Positions 42,801 through 50,959 of a stretch of DNA of 64,000 nt are shown piece after piece; position 1 is the first letter of the stretch; each line of letters opens with the position of its first letter. Under the pieces are notes generated by a model. The model did not search any database. It worked only from the letters and a program-made list of their open reading frames with translations, and was not told the DNA's origin. This DNA comes from Gibbula magus (lineage: Eukaryota > Mollusca > Gastropoda > Trochida > Trochidae): assembly GCA_936450465.1 (NCBI GenBank), contig OW388296.1, positions 31,225,638-31,289,637 on the forward strand, given 5' to 3'. The position numbers were made by a program, and so were the translations under genes.

Positions 42801-45674
42801 CCATTGTGTTGTTGGGGGTCACATATTCAAAAAGTTATAAATGGTGTTACTTTATCGAGAAGTACCGACTGTTACCGGAAACTACCATTTTGATGACAGT
42901 AGACTAAGCATATTGATGATATGAAGGTAAATGTAGTGATTTCTGATCGAAAACCGGACAATACACAGCTTGTGGCGCGCCAATGAGCAAACATAATTTT
43001 GGAATCTTATTTACAACAGACAAAATGATAAATTTGAGTTGATAATTTTTAATAGGTCAAATAACTACTGTGCATGCAAATGAGGCGTGCAGTTTCGATT
43101 TCTGCACATACATAATGATGTAACTCGATTTTAATTGGAAACTAGTAATTATGATATATTTGGCGATAGGTGATGCATATGTAAGCTGAGTGTATTTATA
43201 TTCACTGTAAACAGCACATATGGTGAGTTGGAACGTATTTAAGCCTAATAAAATTTTATGAAACACAATGGATGCACCTTTAAGTCATTTTCAATTTAAA
43301 AACTTATGTTTTTTTTAAGTGTCAGTGTTACATATTCTTTTTCTGAATTTCCTTTCAGTACATAGAACCATAGAACATATTACTATGAAGAAAAAATTAA
43401 TTTCATTTCCTAAAATTTGCAATTGATCTGAGTAAAACTGATATCCCCAAAACAGACAGCTTCTGTGTATCACAAGGACATATTTATATGAAAAAAGTAT
43501 AATCTTCCTTTCCCAGAATTCCCTCTCTCGACCTTAGACTGGTTGTGTGTTCCTGTCACGTTTGTGAGAGCAGAAGACGAGTTGCCAGACTTTAGCGTAC
43601 AGTCTGACCCAGATGTATGTCAGATGGTTGAGGTGTACGTGGATGGAGGCCGGTTGTCAGGGGAAACCAAAGTGAGGCTCATCCCTAGCGACAATGATGA
43701 AGCGTCCATCGCCATCTTCTCTGGTATTTGTTTTAAATCAGGTAAGTGAATAATTTATCTACTGAAACACTAGAAATCAAGAATTCCAAAGTCTTATTCC
43801 ACCAGTATAAATATCACCTAGGATTGTTATATGGCACACTTTTCCACACACATTCAAATACATACTCGAGGTGCTAATCACATCACTATCCTCCGCCTCT
43901 ATCCTCAAAGCACTCTTAGAACTAGGATTTAAAGGGAAAGTTCTATCACCGATCTATCGGCAGCATCCGCCATATTGGATTCTTGGCATTACGTGAAATG
44001 AAAACACGCTATATTTAACCCAATTTTACACTTTCTAAAAAATAAAACATATACTATGATAGAACATTCACATAGTAACAGACAACACATAATAAAACTA
44101 ATAAATAATATGCTGTTAGACCGTAGCGAAATTTCCCCACAAGCAGCCCCGATGAATGGCTTCAGTTATCCTCGTTTTTATTTTTCAACAAGTGTGGGCT
44201 TGCCTTTATCAATTTGTGAAATATAAAGTCATCAAAATATTACTTTTATTAGTATCTTTCAATTTGACTGTGTTTTGATCATGTATTAATAATATATATG
44301 TGTAAACAGGAATATCCTCTCGAATTTCGTTTCCACAAAAAAAAACACGATAGAACCCTCCTTTTAAGGTACCATTTAATGAGATCTACAACTTCTTTAT
44401 TGTAATGAATACAAACTTCTCATTCTTTACCTTACAATTATGAAATTGTCTATGCAGTGACACCGCGTCGAGGATAAAAATGAGATCACTTTTGTCTACC
44501 TATGGTGATTAACGTGTCTGCTAACGAGTCACAAACCCTCAATTTCAGACAATTGAAGTAATTGGTAGTAAAATCTACTGCATGTAAACAGTGAAGCGAA
44601 CTGTAACTCAATAGCAGACACGCTAATCACCATAGGTATATAAAAGTGATCTCATTTTTATCCTCGAAGCAGTGTCCCTTTAAACCTATATTCTCATATT
44701 TCTATGTATTGAGATACCTCCCTTTAAATTTCTAAACTTGTCTGTCAATGTTTTATCTTAATGCAATTGCCTGGTATGAATTGATGTACATGATACGTGT
44801 GTATTTTTCCAGCTGGTAATTTCACCATCAAGGTGAGGAGTATTTCCAACCCTGATCTACATATTGAGGCTCCTGAAGTCATTGAAGTCCGTAAGTGAAA
44901 CATTTCTATTTTCTAATGTGGTTTTTGATTTTAAAATTTCTTTGAGGTTTCGAACTGTATAGAAATTGTACTTGGTGGCTGTGCAAGATTAACTGTAATG
45001 AATATGATTTTGCAGGCTTTCTGCTTCATATTGCAAATTTTCCAATGATAATGACAGTCTGATTAATCGACGGTTTTCCCGAGGACAAAAAAAATTCAAA
45101 ATAGTGCATCTACCGGGATACGAACTCATATCGTTCAGAGGTGTCCACGCTAAACCGTCTGATAACAGCCCGTAGACTTCCATGTTCTGACGCAATTCAG
45201 TTAACCAATCACAAGACGTCCAACAAAAGCTTTCGGTGCGAGAAGCTGAGGGGCAGATAACTCCAAACAGCTCTCCTGTCGTCTGTTCCGAATGCTTTCA
45301 AAACAGAGACCGTTTAAAAACTATGATGTGATTGGTCAGCTATATGACTGGGCTTTGGCTGCGCTTAACTGGTTTGGAACACGCACCTATACGAGGGTGT
45401 CCTCAGACCTTGTGGAGAGGAATCTACAGAACCTGTTCGTATCCCGGTAGATGCATTATTTTGCAAATTTTTGTCCACAGAACAAGGTCGATTTTAATCA
45501 GACTGATGATAATGATAAATGATTACAAATCACTCCCCTTCTTTCCCTAAAGAAGACATATTTTTAAGAACATTTTCCTCTGTCACAGGTCCAGCCAAGA
45601 AGTCAGCAAGTGAAATAGACGCAGCATTTGATGAAATACAAAACATGTTGTTTGATTGCCAGGCATCTCTTTAA
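18836..45674 (+). CDS. Ankyrin-repeat protein with discoidin-like and Ig-like C-terminal domains, 20 exons, 666 aa
   Basis: Exons: 18836-18895, 20592-20787, 27343-27409, 28910-28985, 30642-30737, 32745-32820, 33286-33469, 34284-34350, 35040-35106, 35576-35674, 36219-36317, 36686-36788, 37537-37590, 38040-38107, 40106-40290, 41327-41380, 41490-41550, 43517-43741, 44813-44890, 45589-45674. All borders are GT-AG; lengths sum to 2001 nt, all phases agree, and the stop is TAA. Residues about 1-300 hold six or seven ankyrin repeats (for example NTALHMAVFAGETELVDMFL and NTALHIACQSD), the first widened by a basic insert. A CSSC motif lies near residue 347. About 355-485 looks like an F5/8-type C (discoidin-like) jelly roll: VLDDNPYTFW, WTSFDLKQEHTVTGISIFGW, LRYLRLYIRNNHGG. 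About 540-640 is a beta-rich Ig- or filamin-like stretch (VEVYVDGGRLSGETKVRL). No signal peptide or membrane segment, so likely cytosolic or nuclear. I do not recognise a named orthologue; the domain calls beyond ankyrin are inference. Confidence 0.88.
19370..19432 (+). mobile_element. MITE family B, 3' end fragment
   Basis: CTTGAATTTACTTTCCCAAA then ACCCGACAGAATCCTCCCTC matches only the last 60 bp of family B. Intron 1 of the ankyrin gene. Confidence 0.55.
19548..20003 (+). mobile_element. MITE family A, copy 2
   Basis: AAAGGTGCAACCATTGTG to ACACAATGGATCCATCTTT with the shared interior (GAAAACCGGACTCTGCACAT). Intron 1 of the ankyrin gene. Confidence 0.82.
21306..21736 (+). mobile_element. 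MITE family B, copy 2
   Basis: AAAGGGAAGGTTCTATCTCC to CCGATAGAACCCTCCTTTT, with CCATCTTGGCATTTCGTGAA and CCCCACTCGCAGCGTCGATG inside. Intron 2 of the ankyrin gene. Confidence 0.82.
21916..21943 (+). repeat. (AT)n microsatellite
   Basis: About 13 AT dinucleotides in intron 2 of the ankyrin gene. Confidence 0.85.
21958..22605 (+). repeat. Minisatellite-bearing element, about 165-bp units
   Basis: The left edge CCCGCCGAGGGGGATATAGT, ATTCGGCTGG is followed by three to four diverged units with GAACCATTCACTGGATT-like, CATATCTTACACATAGC and CAAGGTCACAGCGGAACTTT strings. No ORF. Intron 2 of the ankyrin gene. Confidence 0.75.
23125..23550 (+). mobile_element. MITE family E, copy 3 (worn)
   Basis: Contains AATCGGGATACGAACTCATA, TCGTCTGTTCCGAATTCTTA and an end TATAATCAGACTC; the terminal repeats are mutated. 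Intron 2 of the ankyrin gene, 70 bp before MITE A copy 3. Confidence 0.75.
23621..24111 (+). mobile_element. MITE family A, copy 3 (worn ends)
   Basis: The interior GTTGTTGGGGTCACATGTGT and TATAAATGGTGTTATTTTAT is clear; the ends (AAAGGTGTAGGGCTATCC, AATGGATGAATC) are mutated. Intron 2 of the ankyrin gene. Confidence 0.78.
24112..27342 (+). other. Intron 2 of the ankyrin gene, right part
   Basis: About 3.2 kb of AT-rich sequence (24112-27342) with no ORF, RNA gene or repeat family that I recognise. A short near-duplication, TTTTCTTTTATATAATTTTG, recurs three times at 27200-27310 just before exon 3. Confidence 0.6.
29180..29907 (+). mobile_element. MITE family D, copy 1, interrupted
   Basis: Shares TCAGTGTGAGAGGTAGATGT and GACTCGCATGACTTAACCGA with copy 2 and ends GTGCTACAGCGCCTTT. 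A hammerhead-like palindrome (29634-29850) has inserted near its right end. The left end is worn and placed only roughly. Intron 4 of the ankyrin gene. Confidence 0.72.
29634..29850. repeat. Related palindromic element with hammerhead-like core, nested in MITE D
   Basis: Arms AGGAAGATTTTCTTGATAAC (left) and TTGTTATACATAAAATCTTC (right) pair, and both share AACTTCTTTAATGTG/CACATTAAAGTTG. The right arm holds CGGATTA, stem GGAGT, loop GAGTATAT, stem ACTCC, GAAA, then TGTG....CACA (29764-29805). It interrupts a copy of MITE family D. Confidence 0.5.
30950..31259 (+). mobile_element. tRNA-derived SINE, copy 2
   Basis: Same family: A box TAGCGCAGTGGTTAACGC, B box GTGGTTCGAATCCCGC, about 310 bp, ending CCAACTCACTCAC. 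A perfect 13-bp target duplication, TCTTATAGCTCAG, lies at 30937-30949 and 31260-31272. It sits in intron 5 of the ankyrin gene, in the gene's orientation. Confidence 0.92.
31971..32410 (+). mobile_element. MITE family B, copy 3
   Basis: AAGGAAAGTTCTATCACCGA to CCCGATAGAACCCTCCTTTT. The interior is nearly the same as copy 4 (GATCTATCGGCAGCATC). Intron 5 of the ankyrin gene. Confidence 0.84.
33130..33250 (+). repeat. Imperfect (GAT)n tract
   Basis: GATGATGATGATGAAGATAT and similar triplets, preceded by a C-rich run (CCCCCCTCCCCCTCCCCCTC at about 33103-33125). It ends 35 bp before exon 7 of the ankyrin gene. Confidence 0.8.
33481..33985. repeat. Palindromic element split by SINE copy 3; hammerhead-like cores in both arms
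   Basis: With the SINE set aside, the arms TTTCTGGA..TAACTTCTTTA (from 33496) and TAAAGAAGTTGTTATCCAGAAA (to 33963) pair, with CACAATGTTTCAGAG / CTCTGAAATGTTGTG further in. The minus strand of the left arm reads CTGATGT, GGAGT, loop, ACTCT, GAAAC; the plus strand of the right arm reads CTGATGA then, after about 24 nt, GAAAT. This core order is that of a hammerhead ribozyme. Confidence 0.55.
33584..33883 (-). mobile_element. tRNA-derived SINE, copy 3, inserted in a foldback element
   Basis: Minus-strand copy with the same head and body, ending in a simple ACCTC-type tail (GGTGAGGTGAGGTGAG on the plus strand). An 11-bp target duplication CCGCCTGATGA is at 33573-33583 and 33884-33894. About 20 bp of body is missing relative to copies 1 and 2 near 33765. 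It splits an older palindromic element at its apex (33481-33985). Confidence 0.9.
34450..34941 (-). mobile_element. MITE, diverged relative of family A
   Basis: Ends AAAGAGACACTACGTG and CATACGGAGTGTCTCTTT form an inverted repeat. The reverse complement of the interior resembles family A (TTTATTGAGAAGTAATGACT, GAAAACCGGACAATG), so it is a separate subfamily in reverse orientation. Intron 8 of the ankyrin gene. Confidence 0.72.
36991..37197 (-). mobile_element. Short non-autonomous piggyBac relative (end-only copy)
   Basis: It begins CCCTTTAGTTGCG after TTAA (36987-36990) and reads as the reverse complement of the last about 200 bp of the 6-kb element, including CCTGTGGCGGAATTTACAGG, the GCTCGCAGCTCGCAGCAG string and ATGGCGAATACGG. 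It ends TATAGGG followed by TTAT, one base from TTAA. This fits a 207-bp MITE derived by internal deletion, inserted in intron 12 of the ankyrin gene. Confidence 0.72.
38366..38452. repeat. Foldback sharing the CGAGCGAGAGCGAGG apex
   Basis: ACTTTTACGAAACTCGTGCG with AATTTGTGTAT pairs with ACAAAAATTCACACTCGTTT and CATAAAGT; the apex on the minus strand is GCCCGAGCGAGAGCGAGGGT. Intron 14 of the ankyrin gene. Confidence 0.72.
38450..39420 (+). other. Intron 14 of the ankyrin gene, middle part
   Basis: Worn repeats with GATATCTCATGAACC, CTTTTCAAACTCTGGTTAAC and CTTTCAAACTCTTGTTACCA at spacings near 150-180 bp suggest an old minisatellite element like that at 21958. No gene seen. Confidence 0.45.
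39457..39530 (+). ncRNA. Degenerate type I hammerhead-ribozyme-like motif
   Basis: Seen in order: helix I 5' strand 39457-39469 (GATGATCAACTTC), core TTGATAA (39470-39476; consensus CUGAUGA), helix II GGTATA/TATACC (39478-39483 and 39490-39495) with loop AGCATC, GAAA at 39496-39499, a short weak helix III, TA as the UH cleavage dinucleotide at 39516-39517, and helix I 3' strand 39518-39530 (GAAGTTTATCATC), which pairs over 12 of 13 positions. Two core changes (C3 to U, G8 to A) should abolish cleavage. Architecture is seen; ribozyme origin is inference. Intron 14 of the ankyrin gene. Confidence 0.5.
39922..40068. repeat. Long hairpin beside exon 15 of the ankyrin gene
   Basis: Arms of about 62 bp: TTGACTTCAAAATTTATTAA, GTTTATGGAGGTATAAACTT, AAAAAACGCTGTG pair with CACAGCGTTTTTT, AAGTTTATGCCTCCATGAAC, TTAATAAATTTTGAAGTCAA. 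It ends 37 bp before the exon 15 start, so it could affect splicing. Confidence 0.85.
40946..41303 (+). mobile_element. MITE family C, copy 2
   Basis: Terminal inverted repeats AAAGGGGCAGTAGCACG and CGTGCTACTGCCCCTTT are perfect here. It ends only 24 bp before exon 16 of the ankyrin gene, so its edge lies close to that exon's branch point and pyrimidine tract. Confidence 0.88.
41848..42440 (+). repeat. GATGAGC-type minisatellite element, copy 1
   Basis: Begins TTTAGCTCATCAGGCCTGAA, GGCCCGATGGGCTTATGGC, then a CCGT microsatellite (41895-41928) and three 150-bp units with CATCTTCTTCTCCAGAACCA and GACTCCTTGGCCAATGGGGA. Units are over 90% alike by eye. Intron 17 of the ankyrin gene. Confidence 0.85.
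42791..43281 (+). mobile_element. MITE family A, copy 4
   Basis: AAAGGTACATCCATTGTG to CACAATGGATGCACCTTT, with the interior very close to copy 1. Intron 17 of the ankyrin gene, just after a minisatellite element. Confidence 0.86.
43931..44365 (+). mobile_element. MITE family B, copy 4
   Basis: AAAGGGAAAGTTCTATCACC to CGATAGAACCCTCCTTTT; shared CGGCAGCATCCGCCATATTG and GATGAATGGCTTCAGT. Intron 18 of the ankyrin gene. Confidence 0.85.
44456..44681. mobile_element. MITE family F, copy 1
   Basis: Long inverted repeat: AGTGACACCGCGTCGAGGAT, then AAAAATGAGATCACTTTTGT on the left, and ATCTCATTTTTATCCTCGAA, GCAGTGTCCCTTT on the right, with ACCTATGGTGATTAACGTGT / CACGCTAATCACCATAGGT inside. About 226 bp in intron 18 of the ankyrin gene. 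Confidence 0.84.
45054..45505 (+). mobile_element. MITE family E, copy 1
   Basis: CAGTCTGATTAATCGACGG at the left and CGATTTTAATCAGACTG at the right. Long terminal inverted repeats of about 65 bp include GCATCTACCGGGATACGAAC near each end. Intron 19 of the ankyrin gene. Confidence 0.82.
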
Positions 45675-46168
45675 CTGAAATGAACATGGAAAGACTTGAC
45701 ACATTAAGACAATTATTGCTGAATAAGCAAAATACTATTTTCAATGTGGATGGCATATTGATAAAGATCAAACTGCTGATGTGAAATATGGCAAACATTT
45801 TGAAGATTGAAATGGCTGCATAGAAGAGAAAGTATCATTCTATTCCATGTGTATATATTTGTTTGCAACTCATCCACATTCTCCACATTCAGTTATTTAT
45901 GATTTGTTTATGTTCAGCATTTATATTGTTGTCTCTTTTTTTTAATCAAATGTTGGTGTGTTTTAATTAAAACAGTGAAATGAATAGCAACTTAAAATTT
46001 TAGCAAATTTAAAAAGAGAAATTTATCTAAAGGAAACTTCCGAAGATAATCACAATCCCCTCCAGTCTCTATCTCTGGCTACTTGAAATCTTGTTGCATT
46101 GTGTTAACTTTTCTGTGCTAACTTGTCTGCACACATTATGAAATTGAGGTGCAGCAGAGTTGATTTCA

Positions 46169-46393
46169 AGGGACACCGCGTCAAGGATAAATATGAGATC
46201 AGATATATCTACCTATGCTGATTAACGTGTCTGGTAACGAGTCACAGACCCCAAATTTCAGACAATTTAAGTTATTAGTAATAAAAACTACTGCATGTAG
46301 ACAGTGAAGCGATGTGTAACTCGTTAGTAGACACATTAATCGGCATAGGTAGATAAAAGTGATCTCATTTTTATCCTCGAGGTAGTGTCCCTT
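46169..46393. mobile_element. MITE family F, copy 2
   Basis: AGGGACACCGCGTCAAGGAT to ATCCTCGAGGTAGTGTCCCT with the same interior as copy 1 (GATTAACGTGTCTGGTAACG). It is joined end to end with MITE C copy 3. Confidence 0.84.
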
Positions 46394-46745
46394 TAAGGGG
46401 CAGTAGCACGTTTTTTTCGCTCAAATAAGTTGATGAAATGTATTTGAAAAATAATTTCACCAATAGTAAAACATCCTTCTCTCTTCGGAAAATAAAGTTT
46501 AAAATGAGTGTACATGTTTCGGTAAAGCCATGGGAATCAATTTTGTAAAACAAAATAATAAATTGTGTTCACAATAAAATGGCAATCTTTGCTTTATACG
46601 CAACATAGTTTTTTACCACTACAGATAATTGGTTTGTGTAATAAGATGTTTTACCCCCTAAAGTTAATTTAAATGACATAAACTATCATTATAAATGGGA
46701 AATTTGAAAAAATAAATTTTGCAAAAAACGTGCTACTGTCCCTTT
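46394..46745 (-). mobile_element. MITE family C, copy 3, abutting MITE F
   Basis: Reverse orientation; starts AAGGGGCAGTAGCACG directly at the end of a MITE F copy, sharing its TTTAA, and ends CGTGCTACTGTCCCTTT. About 700 bp after the ankyrin gene's stop codon. Confidence 0.85.
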
Positions 46746-47019
46746 AAAGAAGGATATCTGTTCAACATGTAGTGAGATTAGTGGTCCATTGCTGTATTGT
46801 CATTGTTTTGTCATCCAGCATAGCATCATTCGTGGTTTGCTAATTCAAGCCAATTCTTGTTGATCATTCAACAATAGTGTTGATAGCAGCCAGGAGCAGG
46901 CAGCTCAAATAACTTCAAAGTAAACAAGTTTTGAACAAATTTGTAACGACAAAAGTGTACACAATAAAAATGTCAGTGATATGTGAAACAATGATTTATT
47001 TTTCATGTAATATGCCAGT

Positions 47020-47125
47020 TTATATGTATATCATATATATACATATATATGTAACGTATATATTTTGTTTGTTTCATATTTCGACGTTACATATATATAT
47101 ATATGATATATATATATGTAACGTC
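47020..47125. repeat. AT-rich palindrome
   Basis: TATATCATATATATACATAT, ATATGTAACGT and ACGTTACATATATATATATA, TGATATATATATATGTAACG alternate; GTAACGT/ACGTTAC mark the arms. Confidence 0.75.
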
Positions 47126-49947
47126 TTTAATCAAAAGTTACCAAATTGACATTATGCCAGTAATTGCCAACAAATGACATTGGGATGTCGAAGAAGAAAA
47201 TGAAAATAAAATATCAATAATATCAGCACAATATGAATATGAAATATGGAATTAAAAGATAGTTTTTGAAGAGGGTAATTGATTGGCAATGTAGAGTGAA
47301 ATCGTCTATAACCAAAATGGCAATGATTTGTAATCTTTGCTACTGCCATTTTCATGTCTAGATGAAGTTGCAAAGTTTTGCTGTTATACCTCCACAAATG
47401 TAATGCAACTTGGCATAAATTCACAAAATATTTTAAATTTGATTCCACAAATAAGGCTTATGCACTTTTTTCTAAATAACAAATGTTGAAGCTTCTCTTG
47501 ACAGAATTTCAGTTTTGTATTTTATTCAAGAGGGGATGTTACATATTATCCTACGAAAACAATGGTTTAAAATGTAATTTATAGTTTATTGGGGAGTGAG
47601 TGTTCACAGGAAAGAACTAGAGGTTTACTTAGCCTAAATTTATTTTATTAGTAGGGTGAGGGGGACTGTGCATTAAAAACAGAGAGAAAGTATTAATGGA
47701 GGTAAATGTATTTTGTAGGGGAAGGGCCGAAGGGCTGTTTGCCAGTGTATTGTAAAAAAAAAGTATTTATAAAGGTTTTGTAGGGGAAGTGATGTTAGAC
47801 TGAAATGGAATTAATGCAAGTATTAACAGACATTTTTACACCCTTACATCATGTGCATATTCTGGTGCATTGAAGCATTTACAAGGAAGTGACCAAGCAT
47901 TATCAAGTATTAGAGTTTACACAAGTCCAAACACTAGGACCCAAGACGAGGGGTTTTACTTGACTTGTACCTAATGCATAGTTTTAGACTTTTGAAGTGA
48001 CAGCAGGATTGTGATATACAGTCAAGCGGCGATAATCCGGCCACCGATAATCCGAATCTCACAGTTTCCGAACAGTAGGAAGATGTAACCAAACTAATCT
48101 CTATAGTAGTCCTCAGTACTCAGTAGTCCGAACATTTCACTATCCTAACGATTTTGATGAAAAACGGAAGCGTTCAGATTATCGAGGCCTGACTGTATAT
48201 CATGATATTTAGTCTGAGTAACATGTGACAAATACCTCCTATGTAACAGAAAGTACATTGGCAATCAAAATTCAAAGAAAAATACTGTTTAAAATGAAGA
48301 AATTGTAAAACAAACGAAATGTCAATACTCAATGTGAATACACTACATACATATAATGTCATGATGTATTTCTGGGACTTGAGTCCCTATCTACTGAGAT
48401 CATAGTACACAAGTTGGTGTAGTTGTACTTTGGGACAACTGGGTCTTGTTTATAAAGGTGCGCACATTGATTAAAAATAGAAGTGAAAACGTTTTGTTAT
48501 AAATAAGTAAAATTATAGGGTTTTTCTCATTTCACCTGATACACAAAACAAAATGGCAGGTAGAATTCTCTTTTTAAGAATATTAATATGAAAATGTAAA
48601 TCATCTTTATATATTTAATCTTATCTCCTTTATCAAACATCGTCAAATTTACTCAGGAATTAAGACTTATTTATTTCATATACAAACCAAATTCTATTTT
48701 CTGAGTTTGTACTGTCTCAGTTGGTGGCATATCATACAGGGAATAAAATAGTTAATTACTTTTTGTATTTTTGTAATATTCAAAATACATTTAATCATAG
48801 TCATACTCTTAGCTTTGCTTTTCTAAGCTGTATCTTATGATACATGTATAACAACATAATTTATTATCTAACCTTAGTTGGTTTAAGAAAATGACATATA
48901 AGATAGTTTACATAACTAAATGTATTATGAATATTTTGTAAAGAGTGAAAGACTGTACATGTAAAGTGTATATGAACTTTATTCATCTATGTAACGCTTT
49001 TTATGTATATACATAATTTCTATGAAAATGTATAGATCAAATATCTCTTTACAATGAATTTTTAATATATCATAACTTTTAATATTTAACGCTGATATGT
49101 TACATTCTATTGTATAAAATGTTTTATTTCTTTTTATATCAAAGTTTTAATGTAGAGGATTTTACTGAGTAGAAAGTAGAACTGAAATATTGGCTTTTTA
49201 ATATTGATTTTTGTTATAATTTTTTACATAAATGTATTTAATGTTGTTTGACATTCTAGACAAACTTGATACAATTGACATGTCATTGAAAACAGAAAAT
49301 AACATGATATAAACAATGATTACAATCATTTTAAAATATTTTGTTCTAATATTACTCTTTGTTGTGTATTCGTAAGTGTTCCATATTCACAAATAATTCC
49401 TTGCCAATATTGTTCAGTTTGAATTAGTACTCTTTCTTTATCATTTGGTGCTTTGAAAAATGTTAAACATATCATTTACCTCTTTCATTCATGCTTTAAT
49501 GAAGCTTGGAGTCACAGCATTCTGGCAAATGTTCAATTTTGTTTGCTTTCTTAAGGATTGTATATATTCATTGATCATATAAATATGTTTATGGTTGTGT
49601 ACAGTTTTAGAAATTGCATCAAATATAATAATAAAGAATGGAATATTAGTTTATGACTTTTATTTGACAGTAAGTAATTAATTCCATTAGCTTATCAAGC
49701 CCATATGGCTTTCAACTTCTCCTTCAGAACCGCAACTTCCCAATGCAAGGCATAACTCAAACAAATGCCACACCATTTGCCTAAATGTGTTCATGTAAGG
49801 CATGCATGATTCAGCTATAACACAAGCATGTTTGACTGTAGATGATGATGAACATAAAAATTAACAACACTAATAAGTTATCTATGAAACCATCAAGTGC
49901 ATCTAAATGCATATGAAATGCCTTGTGGACTAAAATCACAATTCCAA

Positions 49948-49968
49948 AAAAAAAAAAAAAAAAAAAAT
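49948..49968 (+). repeat. Poly(A) run
   Basis: About 20 A residues after CACAATTCC. It could be the tail of an old retroposed copy, but no body is recognised upstream. Confidence 0.7.
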
Positions 49969-50369
49969 CAATCTGTACCCATATACATTCTATAACTGCC
50001 TATTATAACAAGCATGTATATGCATATGGATGTGTGGATTTGGGTGTCAAGATGTATTATTTAAAATTTACTTTTGGTAGAGATGATATAGCTAATAGAA
50101 AACAAATGTGTTATACAAATTTATATCTATGTTTAAAAACTTAGGTACAGAATAGTATTGAACATCCATACACAATATGTAGCTACTACATGTGCTTATA
50201 TAACTTTAATATGTAAGCCTCCATGGATAAAATGAAATGAAATATATGTAATGCCACTACTCATGTTTCATATTATGCATATATTATTATGTTGCTGTCC
50301 TTTATAATACCATGAGTGAAGCCATATTATATTATATACCTATTTGAATATATTGATTGGATGTGATTA

Positions 50370-50575
50370 ATATGTATATATATATGTGTATATATATGTG
50401 GTATGTTCATGTATGTGTATGTGTGGGTATGTATATGTATATGTATATGTATGTGTGTATGTGTGCATGTATGTGTGTATGCGTATGTATGTGCATATGT
50501 GTGTATGCATGTATATGTATATATACATATGTGTGTGTATATGTATGTATGTATATATATGTGTGTATATATAGG
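50370..50575 (+). repeat. Compound TA/TG/TATG microsatellite
   Basis: Over 200 bp of purine-pyrimidine alternation (TGTATGTGTATG, TATATATA). It yields long false ORFs on both strands and could form Z-DNA or slipped structures. Confidence 0.9.
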
Positions 50576-50959
50576 GTAAGACTAAGTAAAATATACCTGA
50601 ATGTATATACATTGTATGTGTAATGTACTCAATCCTTCATGTAACAAAATACACAATAGTCAATACTGAAAGTACTAAAATAATATATGCCTGGGTACTT
50701 CCCCTTCTAAATTAACTTTCCTAAAATATACTGTAAAGCCGATAACGCCATTTATGTATATAAAACAGGATTGAGTACATTAATAAATATCTGAAATGAG
50801 TATGAGGAATATTTTACATCACTGTGACATAAATGAAATTATATGTCATGCTAACTTTTAATTGCAAAATTCACTGGCGGTATGAAAACCATACATCTCA
50901 ACAAGTTGCAGCGATTATTAAAAACATTATTACATGTTTAAACATTGTCAGAATTTTAA

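Noticed and set aside
45332..45550. ORFs with a PGRC(I/T)ILQ-type peptide, also at 61450-61638 and 61102-61335
   Set aside because: They are readings of the MITE E inverted ends, so recurrence reflects the transposon and not a gene family.
50357..50623. ORFs rich in Met, Tyr and Val or Tyr, Ile, His and Thr
   Set aside because: Pure by-products of the TA/TG microsatellite.
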